A stretch of 64,000 nt of DNA, taken from NCBI GenBank assembly GCA_014804755.1, contig JAAUZE010000009.1:129407-193406 (forward strand), written 5' to 3'. This document shows positions 33,542-43,405 of the stretch, in pieces (position 1 is the stretch's first letter; each line of letters opens with the position of its first letter). The notes beneath the pieces were generated by a model. The model saw nothing but the letters and a program-made list of their open reading frames with translations, had not been told where the DNA came from and ran no database searches. The position numbers and the translations under genes are program-made. This stretch comes from Lachnospiraceae bacterium (GTDB taxonomy: Bacteria > Bacillota > Clostridia > Lachnospirales > Lachnospiraceae).

Positions 33542-33993
33542 AAGCTCAGCCGCACGATCACTGTGCTTTTTTCATCCGGAAAGCTTAAGATTTCCAATCC
33601 TTCCTGCAGGGACTCGCGCTCCGTCCCCGTCAGACGGGCGATTCCCGCATGGTGCACCTCCAGCCGGTATTCCCTGACGCCGTCAGGCTGCGTGATCTTG
33701 GTCAGATTCATGCCGCTGTTGTGCAGTCCGTAATCCATGAGCAGCCCATGAACCTCCGTGCAATACACCTTTTCCAATTCATCGTACGCCGCTTCGTCAT
33801 AGCCGCTCCCGTGCGCCTCGTTTCCCTGCACACGCATCGTCACGCAAAACAGACCGATCAATAATAACAGCAGCAGAATCAAGGCGTCTGCCCCGCGTCC
33901 TTCTTTCTTCTGCCCGCTTCTGCGCCGCCCCGCCGCACGCCTGTTTCGTCTTTGCTCTTCCACCCTTGAATAAAGCTCCATTCTTCTGCCCAT
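33538..33993 (-). CDS. hypothetical single-span membrane protein
   Basis: 151 residues, start MGRRMELYSRVEEQ with AGGAGG upstream. A very basic N-terminus (RRNRRAAGRRRSGQKK), one transmembrane helix (ALILLLLLLIGLFCVTMRV) and a C-terminal external domain of about 90 residues (YRLEVHHAGIARLTG). Not recognised. Topology predicts a cytosolic basic tail. Confidence 0.65.
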   Translation of the reverse strand: MGRRMELYSRVEEQRRNRRAAGRRRSGQKKEGRGADALILLLLLLIGLFCVTMRVQGNEAHGSGYDEAAYDELEKVYCTEVHGLLMDYGLHNSGMNLTKITQPDGVREYRLEVHHAGIARLTGTERESLQEGLEILSFPDEKSTVIVRLSF

Positions 33994-34218
33994 CGTTATC
34001 GCCCTCCTGTAATCACTATGCGGCATTAATCCGAATCCCGGCAGCACATCTCATGCCCCGCTGTCCCAGCGCTCCACGGTGTTCAAATAATTCCTGCCGC
34101 TCATTTGCTCTGTGCCAATTTGTAACCACAGCATAACAGCTCAAGAGAGAAATAAAACGGACTTTATTACACGTCCTCAAAAACAGACAACCGTGAAACG
34201 CTAAAATAGAATTGTGCA

Positions 34219-34247
34219 TTGATTCGCGACCATGAACATGTTAGAAT
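34219..34247 (+). promoter_or_regulatory. promoter of the methyltransferase gene
   Basis: TTGATT (34219-34224), 17-nt spacer, TAGAAT (34242-34247), 39 nt before the start codon. Confidence 0.6.
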
Positions 34248-34286
34248 CGAAACAATAACCTTAGATTATGTGTGGAGGTAAAATAA

Positions 34287-34958
34287 ATGAATATAGAAGA
34301 ACAATTTAATCTCATTGCGAAAGAGTATGATAGCAATCGCAGAAAATTTATTCCCTGCTTTGACGATTTCTACAAAAATACAACAGATTTCATTACTTCA
34401 AACATAAATAAGCCAAAACGAATGATTGATTTAGGAGCCGGAACAGGACTTTTAACTTATTTTTGGTTTCAGCACTTCCCGGATTCTGAATATGTGCTTG
34501 TGGACATTGCGGATGAAATGCTGGATGTTGCCAGAAAGAGATTTCAAAATATCGAAAGCATATCCTATCAATCAGAAAACTATATTCACAAATTGCCGGA
34601 TACGGATTTCGATACGGTCATCTCTGCACTATCCATTCACCATTTAGAAGATTGCGATAAGATTACACTATTTTCAAGAATATATGATAACCTGCCAAGC
34701 GGCGGCCTGTTTGTAAACTATGACCAATTTTGCGCAGAACAGATGCAAATGGATCATTGGTTTAATTCTTACTGGGAAACCCAGATCAAACACAGTGGCT
34801 TAACGGACGCGGATTTAGCATTATGGAAAGAACGCAGAAAACTGGATAAGGAATGTTCTGTCAAACAGGAAATAACGATGTTAAAAGAATGCAAATTTTC
34901 TATCGTAAATTGCGTTTACTCCTACCAAAAATTTTCTGTGATTGTTGCAATCAAATAA
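34287..34958 (+). CDS. class I SAM-dependent methyltransferase
   Basis: 223 residues with GGAGG upstream. SAM-binding motif I MIDLGAGTGLLT, acidic strand-2 end (VLVDIADEMLD), then FDTVISALSIHHLED (motif IV region). The acceptor is not evident; many related proteins methylate small molecules. First gene of the plus-strand block. Its codon use looks more A/T rich than its neighbours, which may point to recent acquisition, but no mobility genes are near. Confidence 0.88.
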   Translation: MNIEEQFNLIAKEYDSNRRKFIPCFDDFYKNTTDFITSNINKPKRMIDLGAGTGLLTYFWFQHFPDSEYVLVDIADEMLDVARKRFQNIESISYQSENYIHKLPDTDFDTVISALSIHHLEDCDKITLFSRIYDNLPSGGLFVNYDQFCAEQMQMDHWFNSYWETQIKHSGLTDADLALWKERRKLDKECSVKQEITMLKECKFSIVNCVYSYQKFSVIVAIK

Positions 34959-35014
34959 TACTTTATAACGAAAGGTAAAAGTGAGATACTCCCCGGCAAA
35001 GTATCCCAAAAAGA

Positions 35015-35043
35015 TTGACATATTGAACGCCGTTCAATATACT
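35015..35043 (+). promoter_or_regulatory. TetR promoter with palindromic operator
   Basis: TTGACA (35015-35020), 17-nt spacer, TATACT (35038-35043). A perfect 9-bp inverted repeat ATATTGAAC-GCC-GTTCAATAT (35020-35040) fills the spacer, an arrangement typical of an autorepressed TetR gene. Confidence 0.8.
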
Positions 35044-35069
35044 GATAGTAATAAGGGGAGGCATCCGTC

Positions 35070-35648
35070 ATGGCACAGAGCAGCGCAGTAAAAGAACATA
35101 TCATTGCAGTCACTACCGACCTGATCCTGCAATACGACGGCGACATAAACCGCATCACCGCACGCATGATCGCAGGGCAGGCAGACATCGCCCTTGGGCT
35201 GATCAATTATCATTTCGGAAGCAAGGAAAAGCTCATCACCGAATGCGTCCAGCGCATTATCGGAAAGGTTGTTTCCTCGTTTCAGATGACGCAGACGTTT
35301 GAGACAGACAAGGAGCGCCTGAGAGCATGGGCGACTTCCGTGTTTGATTTTCTTTATGAGCATTCCGCCATGTCCCATATTTCCATTTTGGAGGATCTTC
35401 AAAATTATACGACGCGCTGCAATTCCGTACTTACACAACGCGGCTTTCTCTTTGCATTAAAAAACGACGTTGCGGATGAGGATCGGGCAATTTTAGCCTT
35501 CACACTGCTCTCCGCCATGCAGACTGCGTTTCTCGGAAATGAAACGGTAAAGCTGCTGCTCGGCTATGACTTTAGCAGACAGGAAGAACGCGCCGCCTAT
35601 ATCAAAAAGCTGGTGGACATTCTTTTTGACGGAGCAGAGCCCTTGTAA
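35070..35648 (+). CDS. TetR-family transcriptional regulator
   Basis: 192 residues. The N-terminal helix-turn-helix reads RITARMIAGQADIALGLINYHFGSKEKLI, the TetR signature with GLINYHFGSKE. A ligand-binding helical domain follows. It likely binds the 21-bp palindrome in its own promoter and controls the AlkD-like and lipoprotein genes behind it, which follow at 23 and 48 bp. Confidence 0.9.
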   Translation: MAQSSAVKEHIIAVTTDLILQYDGDINRITARMIAGQADIALGLINYHFGSKEKLITECVQRIIGKVVSSFQMTQTFETDKERLRAWATSVFDFLYEHSAMSHISILEDLQNYTTRCNSVLTQRGFLFALKNDVADEDRAILAFTLLSAMQTAFLGNETVKLLLGYDFSRQEERAAYIKKLVDILFDGAEPL

Positions 35649-35671
35649 ATTCATTTTCTATGGAGGATTCT

Positions 35672-36346
35672 ATGAATCAAATCGTTGAAGAGACAGTCAG
35701 AAAAATACAGGAATTGAACCAACAGGTTCCGGAAGGAAAGCATATCATTACCGGGGATATCCGAAAGCTGTCGGCCAAATTATTTCGACAGATCACCAAT
35801 CGAGATATTGCAACTGTTTTTTCTTTGTGCGAAGATCTGTTAGATCAACATGATTGGGCATTGGGCGTCATCGCTTTCGATTGGGCATACCGGATGAAAG
35901 CCCAATATTCCGAAAGCACCTATGACATCTTCTATCGCTGGCTCAAAAGGTATGTCCGGGGCTGGGGCGACTGTGACGATTTTTGTACACACGCATTCGG
36001 TGAATTACTGAGACAGTACCCATCGCTTTTTCCCAAAATAACGGAGTGGACGAAGGACGGGGATTTTTGGGTCCGCCGCGCATCGGCGGTTATCCTGATC
36101 CCCTCCATTCTGCGTGATGATTACGAAGGACTCTCTCCTTTCATCATCTCCGACGCTCTGATGACGGACGAGCATGATCTGGTGCAAAAGGGGTATGGCT
36201 GGATGTTAAAAAGTCTCTCGCAGATAGACATGCCTTCCGTAAAAGATTATTTGATCGCAAATCATGGTAACATGCCGCGAACGGCATATCGCTATGCATT
36301 GGAAAAATTTGATAAAAAGACGAGAAACGAATTGATGAGTCTGTAA
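35672..36346 (+). CDS. AlkD-like DNA alkylation repair protein
   Basis: 224 residues, start MNQIVEETVRK with GGAGG upstream. All-helical HEAT-like repeats with the family segments IDRDW-like DQHDWALGVIAFDW, VRGWGDCDDFC, DGDFWVRRASAVILI and HDLVQKGYGWMLK. AlkD-type glycosylases remove bulky or charged alkyl bases without flipping them out. Trp and Asp residues of the active site appear present (WGDCDDF). It is in a TetR-controlled unit. Confidence 0.88.
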   Translation: MNQIVEETVRKIQELNQQVPEGKHIITGDIRKLSAKLFRQITNRDIATVFSLCEDLLDQHDWALGVIAFDWAYRMKAQYSESTYDIFYRWLKRYVRGWGDCDDFCTHAFGELLRQYPSLFPKITEWTKDGDFWVRRASAVILIPSILRDDYEGLSPFIISDALMTDEHDLVQKGYGWMLKSLSQIDMPSVKDYLIANHGNMPRTAYRYALEKFDKKTRNELMSL

Positions 36347-36394
36347 CGTTTGGCGCTTAAACGCTATTTCGGAAAAAGAAACGAGGAAAATCCT

Positions 36395-37165
36395 ATGAAA
36401 AGGCGAAGAACCTATGTATCTATATTGACCTGCCTGTTCCTTGCGGCAGGATGCGGAACCGCACAGAAAGAACCTGCGTTTTCTTTCGGAAACACCCCTT
36501 CTTCAACGGATGTCCCTTCCTCCAATGATGGGCTTTCATCCGATGACATAGCTTCCTACGACGAGCTGCTTCCCTTAGAGGAAACCCTTTCCCTTTCGGA
36601 GCTTGCAATGGCGGCCTATTCCTCCTTTCTGTCGGGTGACATCTCTCTGTTTGACGGCGAACAGTTATACACATGGCACTTGGAAGGATGGGCAGATTTT
36701 CTTCAATCCGATCTGACCTATGAATACACTTATTTAGATTTGGACGGGGACGGCATTGAAGAACTGCTTATTCAGATGGAAGACGCTCCGTTCTGCTACA
36801 ACGCCGTATTCCATTATGCCGACGGTGCGCTGTACTGTTGGAATCAGGATATGGTAGAAATGACTTCCGGTGATTATCCTCTGCTGGATGGCACCATGGT
36901 GTCGCAGTATGATTACAACGACACCAGTTCTTATACGATATTCCGTTATCTGCCTGACGGAGAACGGGAGACGCTTTCCCAACTGTATGCCCGAGAGTCC
37001 CTGGTTGATGAAGACAGCGATCTTCCCTGCCCCTATTACGAGGTTGACGGCGTCGAGGTCGATCATAGCGTATTCGCGGAACAACTGGAGAAATTGATCA
37101 CAAAGCAGCTGCTGCCGCGCTCTGCCTGGACTTCTATCGACAGGACGGATTTAGAAAACTTCTAA
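36395..37165 (+). CDS. putative lipoprotein
   Basis: 256 residues, start MKRRRTYVSILTC with GAGGAA upstream. A lipobox LAAGC gives a lipidated Cys near residue 20. A Ser/Asp-rich linker follows (SSDDIASYDELL). The mature part has a YTYLDLDGDGIEELLIQ segment, an EF-hand/VCBS-like Asp-rich loop common in Lachnospiraceae surface lipoproteins. Function unknown. It is last in the TetR-AlkD unit. Confidence 0.7.
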   Translation: MKRRRTYVSILTCLFLAAGCGTAQKEPAFSFGNTPSSTDVPSSNDGLSSDDIASYDELLPLEETLSLSELAMAAYSSFLSGDISLFDGEQLYTWHLEGWADFLQSDLTYEYTYLDLDGDGIEELLIQMEDAPFCYNAVFHYADGALYCWNQDMVEMTSGDYPLLDGTMVSQYDYNDTSSYTIFRYLPDGERETLSQLYARESLVDEDSDLPCPYYEVDGVEVDHSVFAEQLEKLITKQLLPRSAWTSIDRTDLENF

Positions 37166-37196
37166 ATTTGCACACCGATACTTTTATTTTATATTG

Positions 37197-38530
37197 TTAT
37201 TTGCTTTGTTTGGTAAAAATACTATAATCCCAAACTACTAATAAAGAGCTGAGTATCCATATGAGTGGTTCACAGATACAGATTCCGAGATATCCAAGCG
37301 TCGGTGCAAGTACAGCAGCGGCAACGATTTTTAACACGAGCTCCACGACACTTCCGCAAATGGGCACGATTTTTCTTCCAACTCCCTGCAGTCCGTTGCG
37401 AAGTACAAGGAGAATACTAAGTACAAAAAAGAACGGAACATTCCAGCGCATATATTTTAAAGCAGTATGAATCACCTCGGGATCGATCGTACCCGTCAGT
37501 ACTTGAATCATCCAGCGGCCGAACAGCAAAACAACGATCAGTGCAAACGCACTCCACGCAAATGAGATAAGAATACCATAGCGTATTCCTTTTTTACTCT
37601 GTCGCTTTTTCCTGCACCGTAATTCTGGCTTGCAAAAGTCGAGGTTGCCATCGCGATCGTACCAAGCGGCAGCGTGAATACATCGTTTATCTTTCTTGCC
37701 GAGGTATGAGCGGCAATCGTAGCAGTTCCGAAGGAATTTACTGCGCCCTGCATGATGATTGAGCCTACATAAACAATGGCCTCCATAAGTCCCAGTGCAA
37801 AACCCGTGTTGATCAGCTCCAGCAGCAGCGGCTTGTCACACGCAAGCTCTTTTATGCCGAAAATCAGCTCAGGGCATTTTTTGATACAGTATATAAAGCA
37901 TAATATGACTGAAATTCCCTGTGAGATGACCGTGGCGTATGCCGCACCCGCAACTCCCATTGAGAAGCCTTTCACAAAAAGAATATCAAGTCCGATATTT
38001 ACGAATGACGAAACCATCAAAAAATACAAGGGCACTCTGCTATTACCTACCGCCCTCATCATACCTGCCAACATATTGTAAGTAACGGTAACGACTACGG
38101 CCAGAAGAATGATCATCATATAGCGTCTTGTGTCGCCAATGATCTTTTCAGGCGTTTTCAGCAGGTGCAGAAGCGGGTTGAGTGCTATCACACTGATCAG
38201 TGTCAATACTACCGCGATCATCGCGGAAAGAATATAGGTCAGCGAGACCGATCTTCTCATGGTCTGTTTGTCTCCGGCGCCGAAAAAACGGGCTATAATA
38301 ACTGAAAATCCGTTCGTGATGCCTTCGGTCAGATTTATCATAAGTGCATATACCGGAGCCGCCGCGCCTATGGAAGCCAATGCGTCATCACCCAGGACAT
38401 TGCCTATGATCGCCGTATCCACTATGTTATACATCTGCTGAAAGATATTGCCAATCAGAACGGGCACCGCAAACCCTGCCAGATTTTTGATGATACTGCC
38501 CTGCGTCATGTTCATGGATGAATTTTTCAT
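37197..38530 (-). pseudogene. MATE-family efflux transporter, frameshifted
   Basis: A typical multidrug/toxin extrusion protein: start MKNSSMNMTQGSIIKNLAGF with GAGGAG upstream, QMYNIVDTAIIGNVLG and ASIGAAAPVYALM. After residue about 312 the frame is lost. The reading frame from 37529 to 37197 continues the same protein (LFGRWMIQVLTGTIDPE). The break falls at a run of six A residues on the coding strand (37590-37595); seven would restore the frame. It may be a true pseudogene, a read error, or slippage. The divergent AraC gene may control it. Confidence 0.82.
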
Positions 38531-38666
38531 GATATGATCTCCTCTCATGTGCGTTTCGACTTGTTGTTGGTAATATATCACTCACGGAAAGAAGAATAAA
38601 ACATTTATATTGTTTTTTCGTCATTTTGATTATTATATTTTTAAGTTGAGGAATAGAGGAATCAAC

Positions 38667-39413
38667 ATGAAAGAGAATATCACAAAAAAACTCGCATATC
38701 TTGAATTTCTGAATCGAGAGAATGGCTTTCGTCACCACAAGTACGACGAAGAAATGCAGCAGTATGAATACCTGAAAAACGGCGATATGAGATCGATTGA
38801 CGAGAGCGTAAAGAGAATACGTGCATCCGATGTCGGGCATTTATCAGACAATCCGGTAAAAAATCTGCGATACCTATGCATTTGTAACATTACGTTAGTA
38901 ACACGTTTTTCAATAGAAGGCGGTATGGATTCTGAAAAAGCCTATACCGCAAGTGATCTGTATATCCAGAAATATGACAGGGCCAAAACGGTCGAAGAAT
39001 TGTACGAGCTTCAGTGGGAGATGATAACCTATTTTACAAAAGCTGTTGCAGATGCAAAAAAAGAATCTGTCTTTTCAAAACCGGTCATTCTTTGTATGGA
39101 CTATGTTCATTATCATCTTCACGAGAATATCAAATGCTCTGTCCTTGCAGAAAAGGTGAAACTGAATCAGTCCTATTTATCGGTTCTTTTCAAACGCGAA
39201 ACGGGCGTAAGCATCACCGAGTATGTGATACTCAAACGGATGGAAGCCGCAGAAAACATGCTGAAATATTCCGACTATTCTCTCACCGAGATCGCTGACC
39301 TGCTTCACTTTTCCAGTTACAGCCATTTTGCAAAAACATTCAGAAAGTATTATCATTCAAGTCCAAAAGAGTATCGAAACAAAGAGTTCCGACATATCGA
39401 GTGGGGCAAATAA
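38667..39413 (+). CDS. AraC-family regulator
   Basis: 248 residues, start MKENITKKLAYL with GAGGAA upstream. An N-terminal helical sensory part precedes a C-terminal AraC double helix-turn-helix (LNQSYLSVLFKRETGVSI and LTEIADLLHFSSYSHFAKTF, ending SSPKEYR). It is divergent from the MATE gene with a 136-bp shared promoter region, so MATE control is likely. Confidence 0.9.
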   Translation: MKENITKKLAYLEFLNRENGFRHHKYDEEMQQYEYLKNGDMRSIDESVKRIRASDVGHLSDNPVKNLRYLCICNITLVTRFSIEGGMDSEKAYTASDLYIQKYDRAKTVEELYELQWEMITYFTKAVADAKKESVFSKPVILCMDYVHYHLHENIKCSVLAEKVKLNQSYLSVLFKRETGVSITEYVILKRMEAAENMLKYSDYSLTEIADLLHFSSYSHFAKTFRKYYHSSPKEYRNKEFRHIEWGK

Positions 39414-39435
39414 TTTACAAAACGAATTCCCACGT

Positions 39436-40857
39436 TTATTCCCCGCTCTCCTCACCGCGGAAGGTGACAAGACGCAGGTCCACGGTCAGCGCCGGACGCA
39501 CACCGAAGCCTTCCAATCCCGCATTTTCCTGCCTGACCACCCTTTCGGTATAGCCGTTATCCACCAGATAGCACAGACTTGCGGCTTCCGTCTCCGGTTC
39601 ACGGAGCCACCAGCTCAGGCACTCGACTCCGTAAGTATTGTAATCGAGAATATACCAGAGGCTTTGATCCTGTTCGATCGCCGCGTCCGTGGGAGACGCA
39701 AACTTTCTCATGCCCGCATCATCAAACCAGGAAAGCTCCTCCAAAGATAACAGCCACACTCTGTCATAGGTCGTCACGCTCTCCGTCTCCGAAAGCGCAT
39801 TCCCCTTCGTCACAAGCTCCGTTTCCACGATCGCAGCGCGTTCTTCCTGTGTAAATCCGTAAAGAAACCCCGCTTCATTCTGATAGCCGTTTTTCTTTTC
39901 CGCCATTGCAGCCGCCACCGGCGGCTGATCGGTATAATTGACAACTTCGGTATCAGCGTTCAGCCATGCCCTCAGATTTGAAGCGCTCCAATCGCTGTTG
40001 CCGCGCACCCGTATCTGAAGCGCCATATCGGTATCCGCCTCGGACTCCCTTGTCCAGTAATCCTTGTCCCCGTCATAATTATAGCGTCCGCTCTCTGCCG
40101 TGTCATACGCTTTCATCGTCAAAATGTGGGAAGCGATCAAAACCGCCTGCGTTCCGTCCTCGGAAATGCGCAGCACGCGCCACTCAATATCCTCATCTAA
40201 ATAACTCCCGAACAGCACCGTCTCTCCCACCTGAACCGAGACCGGTTCCGGCTCGTTCTCCTCTGCTACGGTCTGCCCCGCTTCGGGCTTTCGCATGGCA
40301 AAAAAAGCAATCGCCGCAATCGCGAGCACGGCGACAGCTGCCACCGCAAAAATTCCTGTTTTCCGCTTTGCGGCAGCTTTTGGCTCCTGTTCCGCCGCAT
40401 TTCCGACTGCTTTGGCTTTTTGATCCGCCGCGTTTCCGGCTGCTTCTGTTCCGACCGGCTCCGCATTTTCTTTTTTTGCCAGATCCTGCGCAAACGCCAC
40501 AATATCGGCATAATCCTCCTGCGACTTCGAACTGACCCACTGATGCGTCATCAGGAAATATTCCATGGATTTGGAAAGCACCACATCCTCAATCTTATAT
40601 ACCAGAATCGGCGTGCCGCCGCTGACCGCATGCTCCACCTCCCGCAATACATGGGGAGAACTGTTTGCATTCTTGGACATCAGCAAAACCACTGCCGCCG
40701 ACTCGTCGATACCGTTGATGATCTCCTCCGCATATTCTTTTCCCGGCCGGATGTTTCTCGGTGCGATAAAGCATTGCGTGCCGTTTTTCTCAAGCTGCTC
40801 ACAAATCTTTTCCGCGATCGCGGCATCCTTGGAGGAATGTGATAAAAAAATCTGCAT
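39436..40857 (-). CDS. TIR-domain membrane protein with DUF6273-like outer domain
   Basis: 473 residues, start MQIFLSHSSKDAAIAE with AAGGAG upstream. A cytosolic TIR/SEFIR-type domain (about 1-130) shows FLSHSSKD, CFIAPRNIRPGKEYAEEI, ESAAVVLLMSKNANSS and a Glu in VLREVEHAV at the place of the catalytic Glu of TIR NADases. An Ala/Lys-rich linker and one transmembrane helix (FAVAAVAVLAIAAIAFFA) follow. The outer domain has ASHILTMKAYDT, SDWSASNLRAWLN and VWLLSLEELSW, as in DUF6273. Whether it has NADase or signalling activity is unknown. Confidence 0.75.
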   Translation of the reverse strand: MQIFLSHSSKDAAIAEKICEQLEKNGTQCFIAPRNIRPGKEYAEEIINGIDESAAVVLLMSKNANSSPHVLREVEHAVSGGTPILVYKIEDVVLSKSMEYFLMTHQWVSSKSQEDYADIVAFAQDLAKKENAEPVGTEAAGNAADQKAKAVGNAAEQEPKAAAKRKTGIFAVAAVAVLAIAAIAFFAMRKPEAGQTVAEENEPEPVSVQVGETVLFGSYLDEDIEWRVLRISEDGTQAVLIASHILTMKAYDTAESGRYNYDGDKDYWTRESEADTDMALQIRVRGNSDWSASNLRAWLNADTEVVNYTDQPPVAAAMAEKKNGYQNEAGFLYGFTQEERAAIVETELVTKGNALSETESVTTYDRVWLLSLEELSWFDDAGMRKFASPTDAAIEQDQSLWYILDYNTYGVECLSWWLREPETEAASLCYLVDNGYTERVVRQENAGLEGFGVRPALTVDLRLVTFRGEESGE

Positions 40858-40897
40858 GATGCGTTTCTCCTTCATCTATTCTTTCTGACAATGCTTC

Positions 40898-41254
40898 TTA
40901 ATATATAACGGTTTCTTGTTCTTGCCGACGTTTTGCAACGACCACAAAGCGCCCATCCTCCACATGATATGCGCAGGTAGAGCATGTCAGAAAGGTATCG
41001 CCAAACTCCGCCTCCACGCCCGTATCATAGATGGAAAGCGCTTTGATATTCCTGTAAAAATCCTCAAACTCTTCTCTCGTATCCGCCACATAAAACTGAT
41101 AATACTTAAAGACCTCGTCCTCTGCGCGATAAACCTGCGACCGGAATACCGCCACGATCTCATACACGCGCTCCTCATAAAGCGTATCAAAGTGAATGAT
41201 CGGATGTTCCTGAAAAAAGCTTTCTTTGAGATACAGGTCTAAGTCCCCGAACAT
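40898..41254 (-). pseudogene. class B sortase, C-terminal fragment
   Basis: 118 residues matching the C-terminal half of SrtB: MFGDLDLYLKESFFQEHP, then the catalytic Cys in TCSTCAYHV and the Arg in RFVVVAKR. The N-terminal membrane anchor and the catalytic His are missing. It overlaps the 3' end of the surface protein gene by 16 bp. The coding similarity appears to continue a few codons upstream of the ATG (EDGAMFGDL), so the fragment looks like the right side of a deletion. Confidence 0.8.
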
Positions 41255-43371
41255 CGCGCCGTCTTCGGCTCCGAATCCTTTGACTGTTCCGGTATCATAA
41301 CAGGTGTTTCTGTATCCGTATCCAAGACGGGATCTCCGCTGTTGACAGTATCCGCGTCAATGACGTCTTCCGAAACGTCAACACTTTCGGAATCGTTGTT
41401 TGCTATGGTATGATTGTCAGAAACGCTGTTGTTTCCGCCATCATTATTGTTTTCAGTGGGATTATCACCGGTTTTGTTATTATCATCGGGATTTCCTCCC
41501 CCGCCCCCGTTATCCGGTTTATCAATACCTGTCCCTGTCGCCGAAATTGTTTCTGTACGCACCACATATCCGCAAATGCTGCACTTGTATGTACGGATGC
41601 CCACCTCCGTCTCGGTCGGCTCCTTCGTCACGGTTCCGCTATTCTCAGTGTGAGCGGCATAGCCGTCTTTAGCGGCATTGTTTGTAATGGGACATCCGAT
41701 GGCAGTACAGTCATGCCAGTGATGGGTTGCGTTGCAATCCCATGTATCTGCCCACTGGTGTACATGGGAGGACCCAACGGCAATAAAAATAGCATTATCC
41801 GCGCCCTTCTGTACAACGTAATCCGGATTGTCACTATAAAAATACGAACTGTAATCCGCAGCATTCGCAGCTGTGACACGGCGGGGATTTTCTTCTGTCG
41901 GCCTATAGCCATCGTATACTGTGATACCAATAACTGCATTTCCGGAAAGCGCTTTTTCCCCGTCAATCACGATTGCATTGGCACTAGACACCCCGACATT
42001 ACTTTCCGTTCCGCTAATATCTTTATTCCCACTGATAACCGCACTACCGCCGACCGTAAGCTGACCGTAAGCCGACACGCCTGTATCTGAGTACATAGAA
42101 CCAAACCACACGCCCCCGCTGCCGCTGCCGCTGTTGACTACTCTATTTCCACTAATCTTACCGCCATACACATAGATTGGACTATAGATCATCACACCGC
42201 CGCCGCCCAAAAGACTGGCATTCCCTGAAATTTCGCCGCCATACATATAAAAAGCGCCTGAAAGGCTGGCATTGCTTACACCACCGCCGGCATCTATTAG
42301 GCTGGTGTTGTTTGTAATTCTCCCGCCATACATATAAAAGAATTTTTCGTTTTTTACACCGCCTCCGCCATACCTTGAAGTTGTATTGCTTTCTATCTTT
42401 CCATCATATAAATAAAATGTTCCAACGTTACGTACACCGCCGCCGACATTATTCGTAATCTCTCCACCGTACATATAAAAGGTTGCATCGCTCTTGTTAT
42501 ATACACCTCCACCGCCATACTTGTTGTGGTTGTTCGTGATTCTGCCGCCGTACATATAAAAAGTACCCTGATTATTACTTACTCCGCCTCCGCTTAGGTC
42601 CGGAAAAAGACCTTCGTCATTGCTATTGCCGGAGATTTCACCGCCATACATCCGAAAGATTCCAAAATTTGATACACAGCTATCGTCTGCTCCGGTCATC
42701 TTTCCACTGCCGACGCAGTCATACAGATCAAGCTCACCGCCATTTGCAGAGATTATGACGACGCTTTTCCCAAAGGTATGATTTCCCATTGTGATCGTTT
42801 TTCCATTCAAACAGAGTTTGATTGTGCCCTCCTTTACCAGCCACCTCTCAGTAATCGTCACATTCTGCGTCAAATAATAATTTCCTTCTGCCTCCGGGAG
42901 ACTGTCCGTCTCTGTCCAAGGTTCATATATAATATCGTTATGGATATGTTCCGCAAAAAGCACAACATCATTCTCAGGATTTTCCTCCATCAGCGCGGTT
43001 TCTTCTTCCACGAATGCAGTCTCATCCTCCGTTAACGCGTCGTCCTCCTCTGCATCCTCTACCGCATCTCCCGATCTATCCTCTTCCTCTGTCGTTTCTT
43101 CCGCGGGATCCGTTGTCGTCTCTTCGGATGGTTCCTCTGCGGGGTCTTTTTCCGTCTCTCCCGCAGTCCCTTCCGGTAATTCTCCCGTTATATCCGTTGT
43201 TTCTGACTCCGTTTCATCAAGCGGATTGCTGCCAGCCACATTCTCCGTTTCGGCATTCTTCTCCGCATACACTTTCATCGGTATAGCTCCTGATACCATT
43301 CCGGCAATCAATACCGTCGAAAGTAAACCTGCCATTATTTTTCTTAAAAAATTTCCCTTTTGCTTTTTCAT
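41239..43371 (-). CDS. secreted beta-helix surface protein, C-terminus altered
   Basis: 710 residues; start MKKQKGNFLRKIM. Signal peptide (AGLLSTVLIAGMVSGAIP), then a Thr/Glu-rich region of about 100 residues. A parallel beta-helix follows, with repeated FYMYGGEITNN/GGGV units (nine or more). Next come a HWHDC...CSICGY segment and a Gly/Asn/Asp-rich stalk. No LPxTG-type sorting signal or membrane helix is found. The last residues (PKTARCSGT) are encoded by sequence that belongs, in another frame, to sortase. The protein would be secreted rather than wall-anchored. An adhesin-like role is likely. Confidence 0.75.
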   Translation of the reverse strand: MKKQKGNFLRKIMAGLLSTVLIAGMVSGAIPMKVYAEKNAETENVAGSNPLDETESETTDITGELPEGTAGETEKDPAEEPSEETTTDPAEETTEEEDRSGDAVEDAEEDDALTEDETAFVEEETALMEENPENDVVLFAEHIHNDIIYEPWTETDSLPEAEGNYYLTQNVTITERWLVKEGTIKLCLNGKTITMGNHTFGKSVVIISANGGELDLYDCVGSGKMTGADDSCVSNFGIFRMYGGEISGNSNDEGLFPDLSGGGVSNNQGTFYMYGGRITNNHNKYGGGGVYNKSDATFYMYGGEITNNVGGGVRNVGTFYLYDGKIESNTTSRYGGGGVKNEKFFYMYGGRITNNTSLIDAGGGVSNASLSGAFYMYGGEISGNASLLGGGGVMIYSPIYVYGGKISGNRVVNSGSGSGGVWFGSMYSDTGVSAYGQLTVGGSAVISGNKDISGTESNVGVSSANAIVIDGEKALSGNAVIGITVYDGYRPTEENPRRVTAANAADYSSYFYSDNPDYVVQKGADNAIFIAVGSSHVHQWADTWDCNATHHWHDCTAIGCPITNNAAKDGYAAHTENSGTVTKEPTETEVGIRTYKCSICGYVVRTETISATGTGIDKPDNGGGGGNPDDNNKTGDNPTENNNDGGNNSVSDNHTIANNDSESVDVSEDVIDADTVNSGDPVLDTDTETPVMIPEQSKDSEPKTARCSGT

Positions 43372-43405
43372 CCCTGCTGTCTCTCCCCTATATCCTACTT
43401 GCATC

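Noticed and set aside
39436-41254. A defence island around the TIR protein
   Set aside because: Neighbours are a transporter, regulator, sortase remnant and surface protein. No other defence family is present, so only the TIR protein itself is flagged.
41410-42090. Plus-strand frame of 226 residues
   Set aside because: It is antisense to the repeated beta-helix coding region and mirrors its regular codons.
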